DNA from: Maniola hyperantus
Taxonomy: Eukaryota; Arthropoda; Insecta; Lepidoptera; Nymphalidae
Length of the DNA stretch: 64,000 bases
Direction of reading: 5' to 3'
Assembly: GCF_902806685.2 (NCBI RefSeq)
Contig: NC_048556.1
Location: 5,580,001 to 5,644,000, forward strand
The notes under the pieces were generated by a model, which was not told the DNA's origin, ran no database searches, and saw only the letters and a list, made by a program, of their open reading frames with translations. Each line of letters opens with the position of its first letter. The first letter of the stretch is position 1. Positions 36,090 through 47,537 of the stretch are shown one piece after another. The translations under genes were made by a program, and so were the position numbers.

Positions 36090-36376
36090 TATACGCTAGG
36101 AGAACTAGAGTAACCGACATAGCTCAACGGGTTGTGAAGCTGAAGTGGCAATGGGCAGGGCACATAGTTCGTACAACCGATAGACGTTGGGGTCCCAAGG
36201 TGCTGGAATGGCGACCTCGCACCGGAAGACGGAGTGTTGAAATACCCCCTACTAGGTGGCCGGACGATATCAGACGAGTCGCAGAGAGCCGCTGGATTCA
36301 GGCGGCGCAAGACGTGGTGTGTGGACTGTGGAAGTCCCTACAAGAGACCTATGTCCGGCAGTGAACGTCTATCGCT

Positions 36377-36430
<54 letters not shown>
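36090..36430 (+). mobile_element. RTE LINE 3' end with 53-base (GAT)n tail
   Basis: The + frame reads RVTDIAQRVVKLKWQWAGHI, VRTTDRRWGPKVLEWRPRTG, RRSVEIPPTRWPDDIRRVAE, SRWIQAAQDVVCG, then KSLQETYVRQ and stop: the C-terminus of an insect RTE endonuclease-reverse transcriptase. The GAT run is 36378-36430. It is the best-preserved RTE 3' end here. Confidence 0.9.
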
Positions 36431-36431
<1 letters not shown>

Positions 36432-36702
36432 GTATACGCTTTTCCATATAAGCCGAGCTTTTAATCAGCTTTTGAATACCGAAACACAAATAACTGCTAG
36501 TTTTCATTACCCCGTATTATGGTTATGGATCCTTCGCTCGGTTATTATGCGTCGAAATATGCAAGTAAGGAAGTGACGGCACAGTTTCTAGAGAGAATGC
36601 AATAAACATGATGATGCAACATTAAGCACCATTCACTAACGCGTTTTGATCAAACATACAATTCAACCACCCATGATATGGTACCTATCATACATATTTC
36701 AT

Positions 36703-36840
36703 TGATCATCATCATCAACCGATAGACGTCCACTGTTGGACATAGGTCTCTTGTAGGGACTTCCACACGCTACGGCCTTGCGCCGTCTGAATCTAGCGGC
36801 ACCCTACGACTCGTAGCCAGGATTAGCGGGGCCGCTGGGG
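36703..36840 (-). mobile_element. RTE LINE 3' fragment, antisense
   Basis: ATCATCATCATCAACCGATA, GACGTCCACTGTTGGACATA, CTTGTAGGGACTTCCACACG, then CCGTCTGAATCTAGCGGCAC. Confidence 0.8.
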
Positions 36841-37763
36841 ACTAGGGGCCTTTGCTTTGTGTTACCTCCCATACAAGGTTTTGCCCCTAATGACCGCGCT
36901 GGGCAGGCGTGTTGGTCATCGCAGGGTTAGACTGGTCGCACCGGTGTCGCTGCTGTCCGACACCGGCCTGTGGGCTGTGCCGGTTTCGGCATCATTCAAT
37001 GGCTATCACCTAGGCTGGCAAGTATAGTTTGCCACAACCATAAATTAAAAAACCCAGCTTCCAATGTCGAAATTTTTGCAAACTAAAAAACTTCTCTACT
37101 ACCTGTACAAATAACGCGTAAAGTTTAACTCCTCACACGCCATTTTAATTTTTTATGTCAAAAGTACGATTTTAAAGGTGAACGAGGTGAACTGTACTTT
37201 TTGACATGACAGTTGACCCGTGGAGTTAAAATGGCGCATGAGGAATCATTTTTACGACCTCTGTATGCTATTAAGGATTGAGGGCTGAGAAGTAGGTGGA
37301 TTAGCTTTACAAAACTTCGCAACTTCTTACATGTCCTTAATAAATAATAACTTCTCACGCACGTCCCAAATAAATAATTTCGTTTCCAAACCAGGTCGGG
37401 ATCACAATCACTCTCGGAACGACTCCGCCAGCCGAAACTCATCAATCACGGTATTATTTGTCGTATCGATCGGTTGGTATCGGCCCGCAAAGAATTGGGA
37501 CGTGCCAGCCGGAGACGGGACGATTCGCATGATTCGTGCTCACGTTTGCTCCTTACAATGTCATACCTTAATGTCTTAGTAAGTAATCTATTAGTTTATG
37601 ATTAGTCTTGCGGGATAGCTTTTCTGATAGGCAATTAAGCTGATTTAGTTCGACAAAACTTTACCGAGATTTCAGTGCTATTTCTTTGCATGATTTTCTG
37701 TTCAATCAATATTAGAAAAATGAGTGAATATTTTTGAGTCAACGTATCATAATTTCAGAAAAA
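36841..37763. other. No gene seen
   Basis: 36841-37015 is GC-rich (GACACCGGCCTGTGGGCTGT) and may continue the repeat to its left. An imperfect inverted pair sits at about 37115-37245 (GCCATTTTAATT ... AAAATGGCGCATGAG). No coding signal. Confidence 0.4.
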
Positions 37764-38050
37764 TGGTGATACCTAGGCCTAATGTTTAAGACTTCGGTCT
37801 CCTATATTCAAGAGGTTCGAACCCGGACACAGTACGCCGGACGCATTTCTAACTTGTAAGCAAATAAAATAAGAACATTGCGAGGAAATATACATGCCTA
37901 AGAGTTCTCCATTATGTTTACAAATTAGTGTGAAATCGGCCAATCTACACTTATGTGCCTAGGTACACGTCGTGGATTCTTCTCATTCTGCGCGGAGCCC
38001 CGTGCTCAATAGTGGGCCGGTGACGCGAAAGGTCGAGATGATGAAGATGA
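37764..38050 (+). mobile_element. tRNA-headed SINE, diverged
   Basis: ACTTCGGTCTCCTATATTCA, GAGGTTCGAACCCGG, ATGCCTAAGAGTTCTCCATT and CGGAGCCCCGTGCTCAATAG, ending GATGATGAAGATGA. Confidence 0.75.
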
Positions 38051-38721
38051 ATTTTTTATGGAATTTCTATCCTACAATTTAAATTATTGCTGAAATTTTT
38101 ACTACCATCAAATCTACTGCATGTCAGTTTTATACTCATTTTTTTACAGATGACATGAAGTATCGTCTATTCCTTACATACCACTCTATTCACACATTAC
38201 ATACCTACATAGTTTGTTTACGCGACATTACTTCCTAATAGTTAGTGCTAGTCTTTTCCGTCAAACGAATAAACAGTCTTTGCAGTTTGGATGTGAGCCA
38301 AAATTAAAACTTCTCGACTGCTTTCCCATTTGCAACACAAAGAGACACACATCGACCCGCAATATCCTGCATGTAAGTACATACGTCTAATGTGAACTAA
38401 CTATTTACAATTTACATAGCTTTCTGCAGGGGTTTAGAAGACTTGAAGCTTTCAATTTTATCGTATTTTTACTGGATGCTTAGATAAAGTATGCCACCTT
38501 AATTTCAACCTAATCCGGATGTTAAACATTTCATATTTCTAATGTATATAACGGGTACATACCACGATTAATCCCGTCGTGACCACGACCCGTGCTATTG
38601 GGTTGAAATATCGACAAATAAAAACAAAATTAATCATGGTAGGTAGGTACATCGCTTACGGGTGTCTGGTTGCGATTAGTATAGGTAGGTACTTACGTTA
38701 TAAGCTAAGCAAAATAAATTT
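38051..38721. other. No gene seen
   Basis: AT-rich without coding signal. Confidence 0.5.
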
Positions 38722-38916
38722 CATGTAGTGGCCTCGCACCGGAAAGAGCAGTGTTGGCAGACCCGTCACAAGGTAGATAGATTACAACAAAATAATATAT
38801 TGGGTCGCAGGCAACCGTTGCGGTGGTTTCAGGTGGCGCAGGACCGTGGCGTGTTGTAGTCCCTAGAAGAGTAGGTCTAGCAGTAGGCATATCGGTTGGC
38901 GATTATGATGATGTCA
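38722..38916 (+). mobile_element. RTE LINE 3' fragment, highly diverged
   Basis: TAGTGGCCTCGCACCGGAAA, GGTTTCAGGTGGCGCAGGAC and TAGGCATATCGGTTGGCGAT align to the family's last 200 bases. Confidence 0.65.
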
Positions 38917-39679
38917 ATTTTACTCACCCTATGGAGGCGCTATCGGCGGCAGTACTTTGGTTTTCGACTTGTGAAACCAATGTCTCGCACACGCTCCCTG
39001 AAGGTACCGGCGACGCAAGCCTAAGTGAAAGAAGAAGGGATATGTTAGGAAAGAGAAGGCAAGGAGTAATCAGTGGGATAGGATTTTAGTAAGGATAGAC
39101 AAGGAAGCCGTGATGGTAGGAGTTTGAATACGTACCTATTTCTTTCTTCCTTCCTGGGCCTGTATATGCAATTATGCACTTAGACATTGTACCTACGTGA
39201 AACTGTTGGTGCGGCTCTGCTTTATTATTTTATTCAACTACTTCTATGGACTGATAATGGGCCGCCATGTTTTGAAGGCATGCTCGTATATATAGTTTAC
39301 ACAAAAATGCGTAAATACCGCGTCAATATTCTATGTATGTCCACAAGTGGGATATTAATAGCCTACTTATATATTTTGACTATACCTTCGACAAACAATA
39401 TTATTTGCCCTACGATAAAATATAATGTCTCGATAATAATTGAAATGTCAAAGAACGTAACAGAAAACTAGAAAATGAAAAAGCGCTCGGCCCGACCGGA
39501 TAAACTAGAGGGCACAAATCAATTACTGGCAATCATTTACTAATGGCCACCACTTCGCCACGTCAGCGGCTAGCAGCTAGTGGTCACGGTGGCATGAAAC
39601 CGCTACTGTATAAAAGACCTTTTCCACAAGAGCATTAAACGCCACGCATTTGGTCATGGTAGGTACCTACTGGAATGAC
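38917..39679. other. No gene seen
   Basis: 38920-39090 is open on + for part of its length but shows no domain. 39480-39620 is a GC-richer patch followed by GTATAAAAG, without a downstream ORF to support a promoter. Confidence 0.4.
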
Positions 39680-39830
39680 ATACCAGAAAACACAGCGTTG
39701 GGAGACCAGATAGACAGCGGTATCAAAAGAATCGTAGGGAGTCAGGTGGCACAAGACCATGGCATGTGGAAGTCCCTACAAGATTATGTCCAGTTGTGGA
39801 CGTGCATCTATTGGTTGATGATGACAACGA
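39680..39830 (+). mobile_element. RTE LINE 3' fragment
   Basis: GAGTCAGGTGGCACAAGACC, TGGAAGTCCCTACAAGATTA and CAGTTGTGGACGTGCATCTA. Confidence 0.65.
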
Positions 39831-40486
39831 TATCTGGTTACAACCAACATACTGCACGCAAAGTGTTTATTCAATTAAACATCGGATTATTGGTTCTGGA
39901 GATGGGGGTATTCTCTGGAATCAATAATCCAATTCTGATTCCTACATTCAAATTTACAACCTTCTTTATAATATTAGTGTAGGTAGATTAAATGTATTAT
40001 GTATATAATATAGTACGTAATTACTAGCTACTCGTTGCATTAAACGTATTCACTCTCTGATAGAATAATAAACTTTTTAACCTACTCTGAGATAACTTAA
40101 AAAGCGATGGAAAGTAATACAGTCCCTATTCAAAAACGCAGCGTCATGTTGTGCTATGTGCAAGGTCCTTTACGTATTATAGATCATTAGCGCTAGTGAA
40201 ACTTAGCCGTTTACTGCCCGTAGCTAGCAGCTACCGGCATCCAAGCGAGACCCATGAAAACAATTCCACTCTATTCTTTTCAAGCTCTATATTTTACTTG
40301 TAAGTATATAGCTAAGTACAAACAATGTGACTAGGTCTTAAAAGACTGTAAATAAAATAAAACAAAAAATCAATGTGGCTATAATTCTACTTGTACACTA
40401 GTTGTAATGGACACAGTCCTAAAGTAAATTTAAACCTGTAATAAGTAAAAAAGATTTAAATTCTGAAGAAAATATTTAAAAAATTA
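39831..40486. other. No gene seen
   Basis: AT-rich without coding signal. Confidence 0.5.
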
Positions 40487-40702
40487 GACTTTATACTTTG
40501 ACGTAAGATTTAATACACCTTTATTACCTGTTATCTCCCAAAGCCACCACGATCCAAACAAACGTTCCTCATAGTGTTGGGGACAATACACAGAGACACT
40601 TTCAGCTTTTATACAATGACGGAGGTCTGGCACGCGCTGGCTCTTAGTCCATATTAGCAATAGGTACATTTAGATCTATTTTAGTTTAGAGATTGTATAC
40701 AG
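40487..40702 (-). repeat. Arm of the 1501-1972 fold-back family, plus one end of the 7329 MITE
   Basis: 40487-40655 matches the right arm (ATACTTTGACGTAAGATTTA, TACCTGTTATCTCCCAAAGC, GGCACGCGCTGGCTCTTAG). TTTTAGTTTAGAGATTGTAT at about 40680-40700 matches the end of the element at 7329-7459. Confidence 0.75.
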
Positions 40703-41176
40703 TCATAGTCACAATATTCCTCATCATGAGGGAATGCTGTTAAAATCCTTGTTATGGCTTGTTAATTGACCTACTAATTCTAAAATAGATAAAGATCAAT
40801 GTTTTTAAATCAATAGAGCACTATTTGTTTAACCAACCACTAAAATATTAGATAATGCATTTTTAATATAGACAGCTTTTGTGCGAGATATTAATAGCAG
40901 ATACAATTCATTATTCCGCAGATAACTGGGACGAATTGAGAAACGCAATCTATTTTATGATTCTATTACAGAGATGATCGGCACGATTTTCTTACAATCA
41001 TGAATAACAGAGAACAGGCGTTATTACTTAGGCCAATTCGAAAGTGAATTTCGCCCTAACATTAGGCCTGCTCTACATTACCGAGCGCATCGCAAAATTA
41101 AGTCTACTTAGAATTGGTAAAAGTTATACCGTCAAGATAATAATGCCGTGGGCTTTCAGAGAAAACATAGGAGATA

Positions 41177-41473
41177 CAGTACCCGTAGTATAAGATTTTA
41201 CGTCTCACCAAACGTCGCTAGAATTCGAGAGTCGAAACACAATAACATCAAAGTAAAATGGACCTAAACTGCCTTGAATTTAAGTCAAAAATTCAATGCC
41301 ACTGATTTTAATTTCGCAACGTTTTCGCTTGGAGCGCTGGCTGTAGATGTGTAGACAAACTTGAGCTTTAAAACAAGGCATTTAAGGTCCAGTTTACTAT
41401 AACGCGGAAGTGTTTCAATTCTCGAATTCTAGTAACGTTTGGTGAGACGTAAAATCTTATACTACGGGTACTG
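41177..41473. repeat. 297-bp fold-back element
   Basis: CAGTACCCGTAGTATAAGAT (41177 on) is complemented at the right end (ATCTTATACTACGGGTACTG). The arms continue through TTACGTCTCACCAAACGT and AATTCGAGA with a few mismatches. Interior AT-rich, no ORF. Confidence 0.88.
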
Positions 41474-41514
41474 GATCTTTTTTTGTGAAAACAATTTTGG
41501 CATAGTCAATTTTT

Positions 41515-41880
41515 AGGGTTCCGTACCTCAAAAGGAAAAACGGAACCCTTATAGGATCACTTTGTTGTCTGTCTGTTTGTCTGTCGGTCTGTCAAGAAAC
41601 CTACCCTCTTCCCGTTGACTTAGAATCATCAAATTTGGCAGGTAGGTAGATCTTATAGCTGACATTCGGGGAAAAATCTGAAAACCGTGAATTTGTGGTT
41701 ACATCACACACAAAAAAATTAAATTGTGGTCATGAACTTATAACTAAGTAGTATTTTCAAGTCAACTATATTGTGGGGTATCATTTGATTTTTATTTATT
41801 TTTATGTATCATAGTTTTGAATTATCCTGCAAAATATCAAAAAAATACCGACTGTAGTACGGAAACCTAATTGCGCAAGC
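41515..41880 (+). repeat. GTTCCGTACC repeat with a small internal deletion
   Basis: From AGGGTTCCGTACCTCAAAAG to GACTGTAGTACGGAAACCTA. The segment between GGGGTATCATTTGA and TTTTTATTT is shortened relative to the copy at 432. Confidence 0.85.
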
Positions 41881-42189
41881 GAGATAGACAAACATCTTCA
41901 GTGAGAGAAACTCACGACGAAAAACCTCAAAGATTTTCATTGAAAGCTCGCATCCTCGTTTGCGTAATTTCGCGAGCTTTAGCGTTGTATTGTGAAGCCG
42001 GCTTTACATAGATGGTAAGTCATTACATGGGCTGCTTTTAATGTATGTTCGTACGTCTAACGCCTACGGGCTGCGGGATTGCGTTTTCATTAATGGTAAA
42101 AGCTATTCTCTGTACTTTTACGGGTCAACAGCGGATTTTACCTGAGCGCAGAATCTGGCGCAAACGGTCAGAGGAAGTAGATATTCTTA

Positions 42190-42360
42190 TAATCTACTTA
42201 GTACGCGGCAGAAAATAATGTGCATAGACTTTGTAGAGCGTTGTCTCCGTCACTTATACCTATGTGACGTTTTGTCGGTCTCAACGACAAAGTCAATGCT
42301 CGACAAAACCGCTATCTCTTTCTAAAGGTCGTCTGCCGCGAACTGTACTGTTTTATGCCA
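42190..42360. repeat. AGTACGCxGCAGAAAGTAATGT MITE, copy with both ends
   Basis: The left end TAGTACGCGGCAGAAAATAA and right end TCTAAAGGTCGTCTGCCGCG are imperfectly complementary. The interior GTAGAGCGTTGTCTCCGTCA is shared with 49845-50035. Confidence 0.7.
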
Positions 42361-42374
42361 GTATACTCTTATAT

Positions 42375-42528
42375 TTAGGCTGAGATCTATAGAGCGCACT
42401 TTGACTTTGCTCAGACTTAAGATTGAGTTAAAACGAGACAGATTTATGTGAGAGATATAGCTCTGTCTCGTTTTAACTGTGTCTTAAGTCTAAGCTAAGA
42501 CAGTGCGCTCTGTAGAACTCACTCTAAG
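42375..42528. repeat. TTAAAACGAGACAG fold-back MITE, copy 1
   Basis: The arms carry AGAGCGCACT/AGTGCGCTCT and TTAAAACGAGACAG/CTGTCTCGTTTTAA. The central 21 bases (ATTTATGTGAGAGATATAGCT) are the complement of those at 58916-59046, so the copies are in opposite orientation. Confidence 0.85.
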
Positions 42529-42691
42529 AGTTCTTATTTAGTTCGTGCCATGAATTAAATGGTGGTCTGCGGTCTGTCCACCTATTCGTAACGAAGGGTC
42601 TGCCAATTAAATTTTTCAAATATTTGACTTTAGATAGTTAATAGAAAAATATTAAGAGCCTCAACTACACCCTACCGTAATTAGCTACCTA

Positions 42692-42752
42692 CTTCATCAT
42701 GATCAACCTATAGCCAGCCCACACTCTTCTCAGAATGAGAAGGGTAAGCCCA
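42692..42752 (-). mobile_element. tRNA-headed SINE 3' fragment, antisense
   Basis: ATCATGATCAACCTATAGCC, then TTCTCAGAATGAGAAGGGTA. Confidence 0.6.
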
Positions 42753-44154
42753 AAAAATAAGCCACTGATGTGCAAAGGTATTTAGGAGTCATTTGATAGA
42801 TAGCATTTAACTTTCTCTACATTCCCTCAATGGGATGGTGACGTTTTACCAGTCACCCTGTAGGTAGGTATATGAACTACCATTGAATAGAACTGTAAAG
42901 AGTGCCTTATCTGGAATACAATTAGGAAGTAACTAATAAAACATTACTTACTTAATTTATAACTCATCGAACCAATTTGTAGCCCGAAATAAACACAAAC
43001 CCTCTATCAACTGCACTCTCTAATTGACACTATCAATTTCTCTACGTAGGTACTCTATCGAGACCATTAATTAACAGATATCGTAACCAAGATGGGGCGA
43101 ACGAACAATCACGATCCTTCAAGACACGACAGCCTTTACAACTGTTAACTATAGCAAGTGAAGCAACAATGCAATCGGCTTAGCCATCTGAAATCGATGA
43201 ATTTACTGTTAAAACAACTAGGTACGTAGAAACAACACTTTCTATTTTGACAAGCTAATTAACGCGTTTGTCTAAACATAACCAGATTAAAAGATTTGAA
43301 ACCATCCGCTTGACAGATCCGAGCACATAGATAATGGCCGGTCTACATTAGTACAGTTGCATTAAGTCCAGCGATTTAATCAAACTCTGTGTTGATAGAG
43401 CAAAATAGAAGAAGCATTGGGTTACGCTTTAATTCCAATATGGAGTACTGAATACTGAATGCATTATAGAGCCCATGTTTGCGTTTGGACACAAGTGCCA
43501 CAAGATCACAAAATAAGAAAGATCCTGTACGATTAATAAATGTTCAGCCACAGAACTCGACAGATAAATAGAGTATAATAGAAATGAAGCCATAATTATG
43601 TAGCTGTTCCAGTCTAGTACTAGGATGAACATACTGGATCCAGCGACTAGAAATAATGTGAACCAGTCATTAACTATCTAATTAACAGGTACTGAAAAGA
43701 TGGGTATTTATTTGACATCAAGAAAACTGATGTTACGCACAGATAAACGAACTATAAACTCCCATTTTCCGAACAGAAAGTTTACAAGACATTACAGTAA
43801 GTACATTGAATCCTCTATTTCAGAAAAACTTACTTCCTTTAGCGGATTTCCTATAAAAAATTGCACAAAAAAATAAATCCAGACTGTAAAGACGTGGATA
43901 GACAGAACAAGCGATGGCAACGAGTCCAACGCGGATCCTAGAAATTTTAAATTAGTACAGCTTTCAAGTACTAATAGTCTGCGAGCTAAGTCGTGGACGA
44001 ACGGACGGACGGACCGACAGACGGACATGGTAAAACTATAAGGGTTCCTTGTTTACTACGGAAATGCAGTTAACTGGGATATCGGTGTATATCGCCAAAA
44101 AACGTAAGAATTTTCAGAAACAGATTTTCTAAAAAAGAATTCTTAGGACCAAGC
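42753..44154. other. No gene seen; repeat end near 43990-44060
   Basis: AT-rich. GGACGGACGGACCGACAGAC and CTATAAGGGTTCCTTGTTTA are the end of a repeat related to, but distinct from, the GTTCCGTACC family. Confidence 0.5.
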
Positions 44155-45008
44155 TTAAAACTATCTAAAAAACTTGGCCCTACGTAGCATTATTTTTTAG
44201 AAATATATTTTCTGCCGCGTATGCGGTAAAAAAGATTCGCCAGTTGACAGACATAGAAACTGCGAGACTAGTATATTTTAGTTACTTTCACAGCATTATG
44301 TCATATGGTATATTATTATGGGGTAATGCTGCTGATATTAATTCTATTTTTGTGCTGCAGAAAAGGGCTGTTCGAGCCATATACAGTATGGGGCCACGAG
44401 AGTCGCTGAGAACTAAATTTAGGGAAGTTAAAATTATGACAGTGCATAATCAATATATTTTTGAAAATTTACTGTACGTACATAAAAACATAAATAAATT
44501 TAAAAAAAAAAGTGACTGTCATAATATAAATACTAGAAATAAAAATAAACTTGTAATTCCCGCCTCTAGGCTCAGTAAAGTTAGCAATTCATTTGCTCGT
44601 AATTCCATACGTTTCTATAATAAGCTTCCAGAAGACATATTGGAGATGTCTCTCAACAAGTTCAAAGTTTTCATAAAACGTAAACTAATTGAAAAATCCT
44701 ATTACAATGTAAAGGATTATTTAAATGATAAGGAAGCTTGGGAATGAGTTGCTTAACGACTTTGTGATAGTTCTAATAAGTTTCAATAATTTTGTAAAGT
44801 GGTGATAATAAAAAGAATACCCGGCTGAGTTTGTTGTGGGCTCTTCTCAGACCTGGGCGCGTTTGGAACCCTCGTAGCTTTAGTTTTAAGTTTGCGTTAT
44901 AATTATCACCACTATATTATCTTACAAATCTAACACTATACCAGACAATCAATAAGAGTAATTTATTACCTATTTTGAATAAATCATTTGACTTTGACTT
45001 TGACTTAG
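44155..45008 (+). mobile_element. 3' half of a jockey/CR1-like LINE: RT C-terminus, 3' UTR and tail
   Basis: The open frame to 44747 encodes the end of a non-LTR reverse transcriptase ORF2. Recognisable pieces are YFHSIMSYGILLWGNAAD, LQKRAVRAIYSM, NKLVIPASRLSKV and IRFYNKLPEDI, typical of the region after the RT palm. Upstream of about 44190 it breaks down in stops and frameshifts, so the element is 5'-truncated or decayed. The 3' UTR (GACCTGGGCGCGTTTGGAAC) ends in GAATAAATCATTTGACTTTG, a TTTGAC repeat tail. A second copy of this UTR is at 35430-35830. Confidence 0.88.
44190..44747 (+). pseudogene. Non-LTR reverse transcriptase, C-terminal fragment
   Basis: An open stretch of about 186 codons with an in-frame TAA just upstream (about 44166). 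No ATG lies near the start, as expected for a fragment of a longer ORF. The catalytic FADD region is absent, so it cannot be active. GC content and codon use are unlike the ING exons. Confidence 0.85.
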
Positions 45009-45957
45009 AAACGTTTTTGAAAATTCCCACGTTTTTGGCTTTTAAAACTCAAATTACTCTTTGCAGTCTTACTTTTTTACATATAGCCGTAGGAGGCCAG
45101 CGATACCACCTTACAAATCGCTTACGCGGTCTGTGTGACCGACCACCTGTACCGTTTTGTCTGCCCAGGCCTAAATGGATTGACCGAGATATGTCGCCAG
45201 TTGAAAAGTGGTCAGGCCACAGTACGTATAAGTCACAGGGATGTCAGTGGGGCATCACACCTGTGTCAAAACCTGGTTTCTAATTTATACGAGTAAAATA
45301 CAGAAATCACACGCAAGTAAGCTATCTCGGAAAAGTCGTAAAGCTTAAAATAAACATCTTTGTAATATTTCTAGTGTTTTTTATTATATTATATATTATA
45401 CTTCTTATTTTCTTTATTGGGTTTACCAACAGCTTAGTCATTCACAAAAACAGTCACAAAAACAATTTTAACTATTTAAAATAAGTACATTCACAAAATG
45501 ACAAGCTTATTATAGGCAACCACAGAATTATCATACATTTCCTAAAGCTAATTTACTAATACTTTACTTTATGTTACTAAGAATGTTTTAAAGATCCGCA
45601 ATTATTAATAAATGTTGTCGAAAATAGCTCATAATTATACCAAATACCTCGCCCAAAATACCAGGGCGGCAGACGAGCACAGGAGTAGCGGAGCATGTAA
45701 TAGCGCAGCTTCCGCGAGGGAGCGCCGCAGCGGCCATTGTTTGCGGCGAACGTGCGTGACTCTTATAAGCTTTTAATCATTCTAAACGATATGTTACGTG
45801 TGTATTGATGTGCTAATGATCGTTTTATTGTCGTCGAAACATTAGTTTGAGAACGATATCGCTTATATATTTGTACTGTATACCTACTTACTATAGACCG
45901 TGCTATAGATCAATAAAATAGTAGCCCGGTCGAAATAGACATTTCAACTAACAAAAA
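45009..45957. other. No confident gene; open frame 45085-45283 and GC-rich patch 45655-45760
   Basis: The + frame to 45283 reads HIAVGGQRYHLTNRLRGLCD, RPPVPFCLPRPKWIDRDMSP and onward to a TAA. It is more GC-rich than its surroundings but matches nothing I recognise. 45655-45760 (CGCGAGGGAGCGCCGCAGCG) is CpG-rich, followed by TATAAGC; it could be a promoter or repeat. Confidence 0.35.
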
Positions 45958-46283
45958 ATCCCACAGAGCTAAATATTGATGGAGACCTTGGGTACACTTT
46001 TACAAATAAAACATCAAAAGACCCCATCGATTCCATGTCTGCTAAAAAGTTATTCAATGTCAAAGGTTAAAATTTTTGGTTTCTTGTAGCTTTCTCGTAA
46101 ACGGTAAGTTTTATCAAAAAATAGATGAGACAAAAATTGTAGAACATAAAATTATCTACAAAAATTGTCTTATGCTTTTTATTCTAAGAATCACCATTCT
46201 TCAGATATAGTGATTCTAAAAGTTGAAGGAATTACATTGGCGTGCCCAAGGTCTCCATCAATATTAAGTCAGCTCTGTGGGAA
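45958..46283. repeat. 326-bp MITE with about 45-bp inverted ends
   Basis: Left CCCACAGAGCTAAATATTGA then TGGAGACCTTGGGTACAC; right GTGCCCAAGGTCTCCATCAA then AGCTCTGTGGG. There is a small gap in one arm. Interior AT-rich, no ORF. Confidence 0.88.
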
Positions 46284-46728
46284 TTATTGCATACCCACCA
46301 TATTTACGTCTCTAAAGTATCTTCAATGGTCGTAACGAAGCATTATTTCAATATAATGGACTAGTTTATTTTAATTAAAAGTATTGTAGCACTCCCCGCC
46401 GCGTCCGCGTCTCTTCGCTGCAATCTGCATTGTTTGCGAATTTATTCGCACTTCATTGCAGCTCGCACCCACCACAGGCACCCACAGACGCCGGCTTTGA
46501 ACTTTAAAGCTTCCTGATAATAACCTTCTCTCTCGTCAACGTAAAGCTTTCACTACACTTCAGTTTTTCTTACGGCGCGTTCCCAATATTTCTATATAAT
46601 AGATGGATAAAATATAGTCAACTGCGCAAGTAGGTACAAGGTCAGCGATCTTTTTCATGAAGCGAACTGACGGTCGTAACTTGCGATTTCGGCGAAATCC
46701 CGCACGGCGAAATTTCACGGCATGGCAC
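46284..46728. other. No gene seen
   Basis: A GC-richer stretch (46390-46500) has no sustained open frame. Confidence 0.45.
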
Positions 46729-46902
46729 AGATTCACGGTTTTCAGATTTATTCCCTCATATCTGCAATAAGACCTACCTTCCTGCCAAATTTCATGATTC
46801 TAGGTCAACGGGACCCTATAGGTTTCTTGACAGACAGACAACAGACAACAAAGTGATCCTATAAGGGTTCCGTGTTTCTTTTTGAGGTACGGAACCCTAA
46901 AA
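46729..46902 (-). repeat. GTTCCGTACC repeat, 5' part, antisense
   Basis: CACAGATTCACGGTTTTCAG, TGCCAAATTTCATGATTCTA and TTGAGGTACGGAACCCTAAA. Confidence 0.85.
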
Positions 46903-47129
46903 ATGGTGTAAGTATATGTAGGTAGTACGTACTAGGTAGTAGTAGGTAGATACCTACTAGCAATGTCAAGTTACCGGTGGGAAACGACGCTTTAAAACTT
47001 CCCTTTAAAAAATTCTCTGCTTCTGCTGACTGCGTAATTAAAAAGAGCTGTAAGCCGGCGCCGCGCCCCTGCAATCAGTATTGTTTTCAAGGCGGATTTA
47101 TGCGTTTGCCCCCAGCCCTCAGTCGCCGG

Positions 47130-47537
47130 TTAAAGGTTCGTACGCACCTGAGCGGCGCGGCGCGGCGCTTCAGCGAGCTGCACGTCGCGGCACAGAGCGT
47201 CAAAATATCATTTCTATCATTTTGTATGGCGCATATCGCACTAGAGCGGCGCTGCACAGCGCTTCACCGCGCGTTGCCGCGCGGCATGGCTGGAGAGAAT
47301 ATTTTGAAGCGCAGCGAAGCGACGCGCAGTGCAGTGACGCTAGTGCGACATACCCAGCGGCGCGGCACGGCGCTTCGCGCTCGTACGCGAACGGGTATAA
47401 AAGTGACGCGCAAGTGACGCGAGGTGCCGCGTACTGAAGTTATAGTGCGGTAGGCACCGTCGAGCGGCCTGAGGTGACGCGTTCTGCAGTCGGACTGAAG
47501 CGCCGCGCCGCGCCGCTCAGGTGCGTACGAACCTTAA
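47130..47537. repeat. GC-rich MITE with perfect 41-bp inverted ends and flanking TTAA
   Basis: The ends 47133-47173 and 47495-47535 are exact complements (AAGGTTCGTACGCACCTGAG ... GCGCTTCAG). TTAA lies at 47130-47133 and 47534-47537. The interior is full of GCGCGGCGC-type sub-repeats; two overlapping + frames of 118 and 146 codons across it are composition artefacts. Confidence 0.9.

Noticed and set aside
36256..36576. Frame with a long Met run (and its Asp-run partner)
   Set aside because: The runs are the (GAT)n tail of an RTE LINE read in different frames.
39600..39615. TATAAAAG as a promoter TATA box
   Set aside because: No coding region follows and an RTE fragment begins about 70 bases downstream.
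45655..45760. CpG-rich patch as the promoter of a missing gene
   Set aside because: No downstream exon with a convincing frame was found, so it is mentioned only within the unassigned stretch.
46977..47437. Two overlapping + frames of 146 and 118 codons rich in Arg and Ala
   Set aside because: They lie across a GC-rich MITE (47130-47537) with perfect inverted ends; low stop density is due to GC composition.
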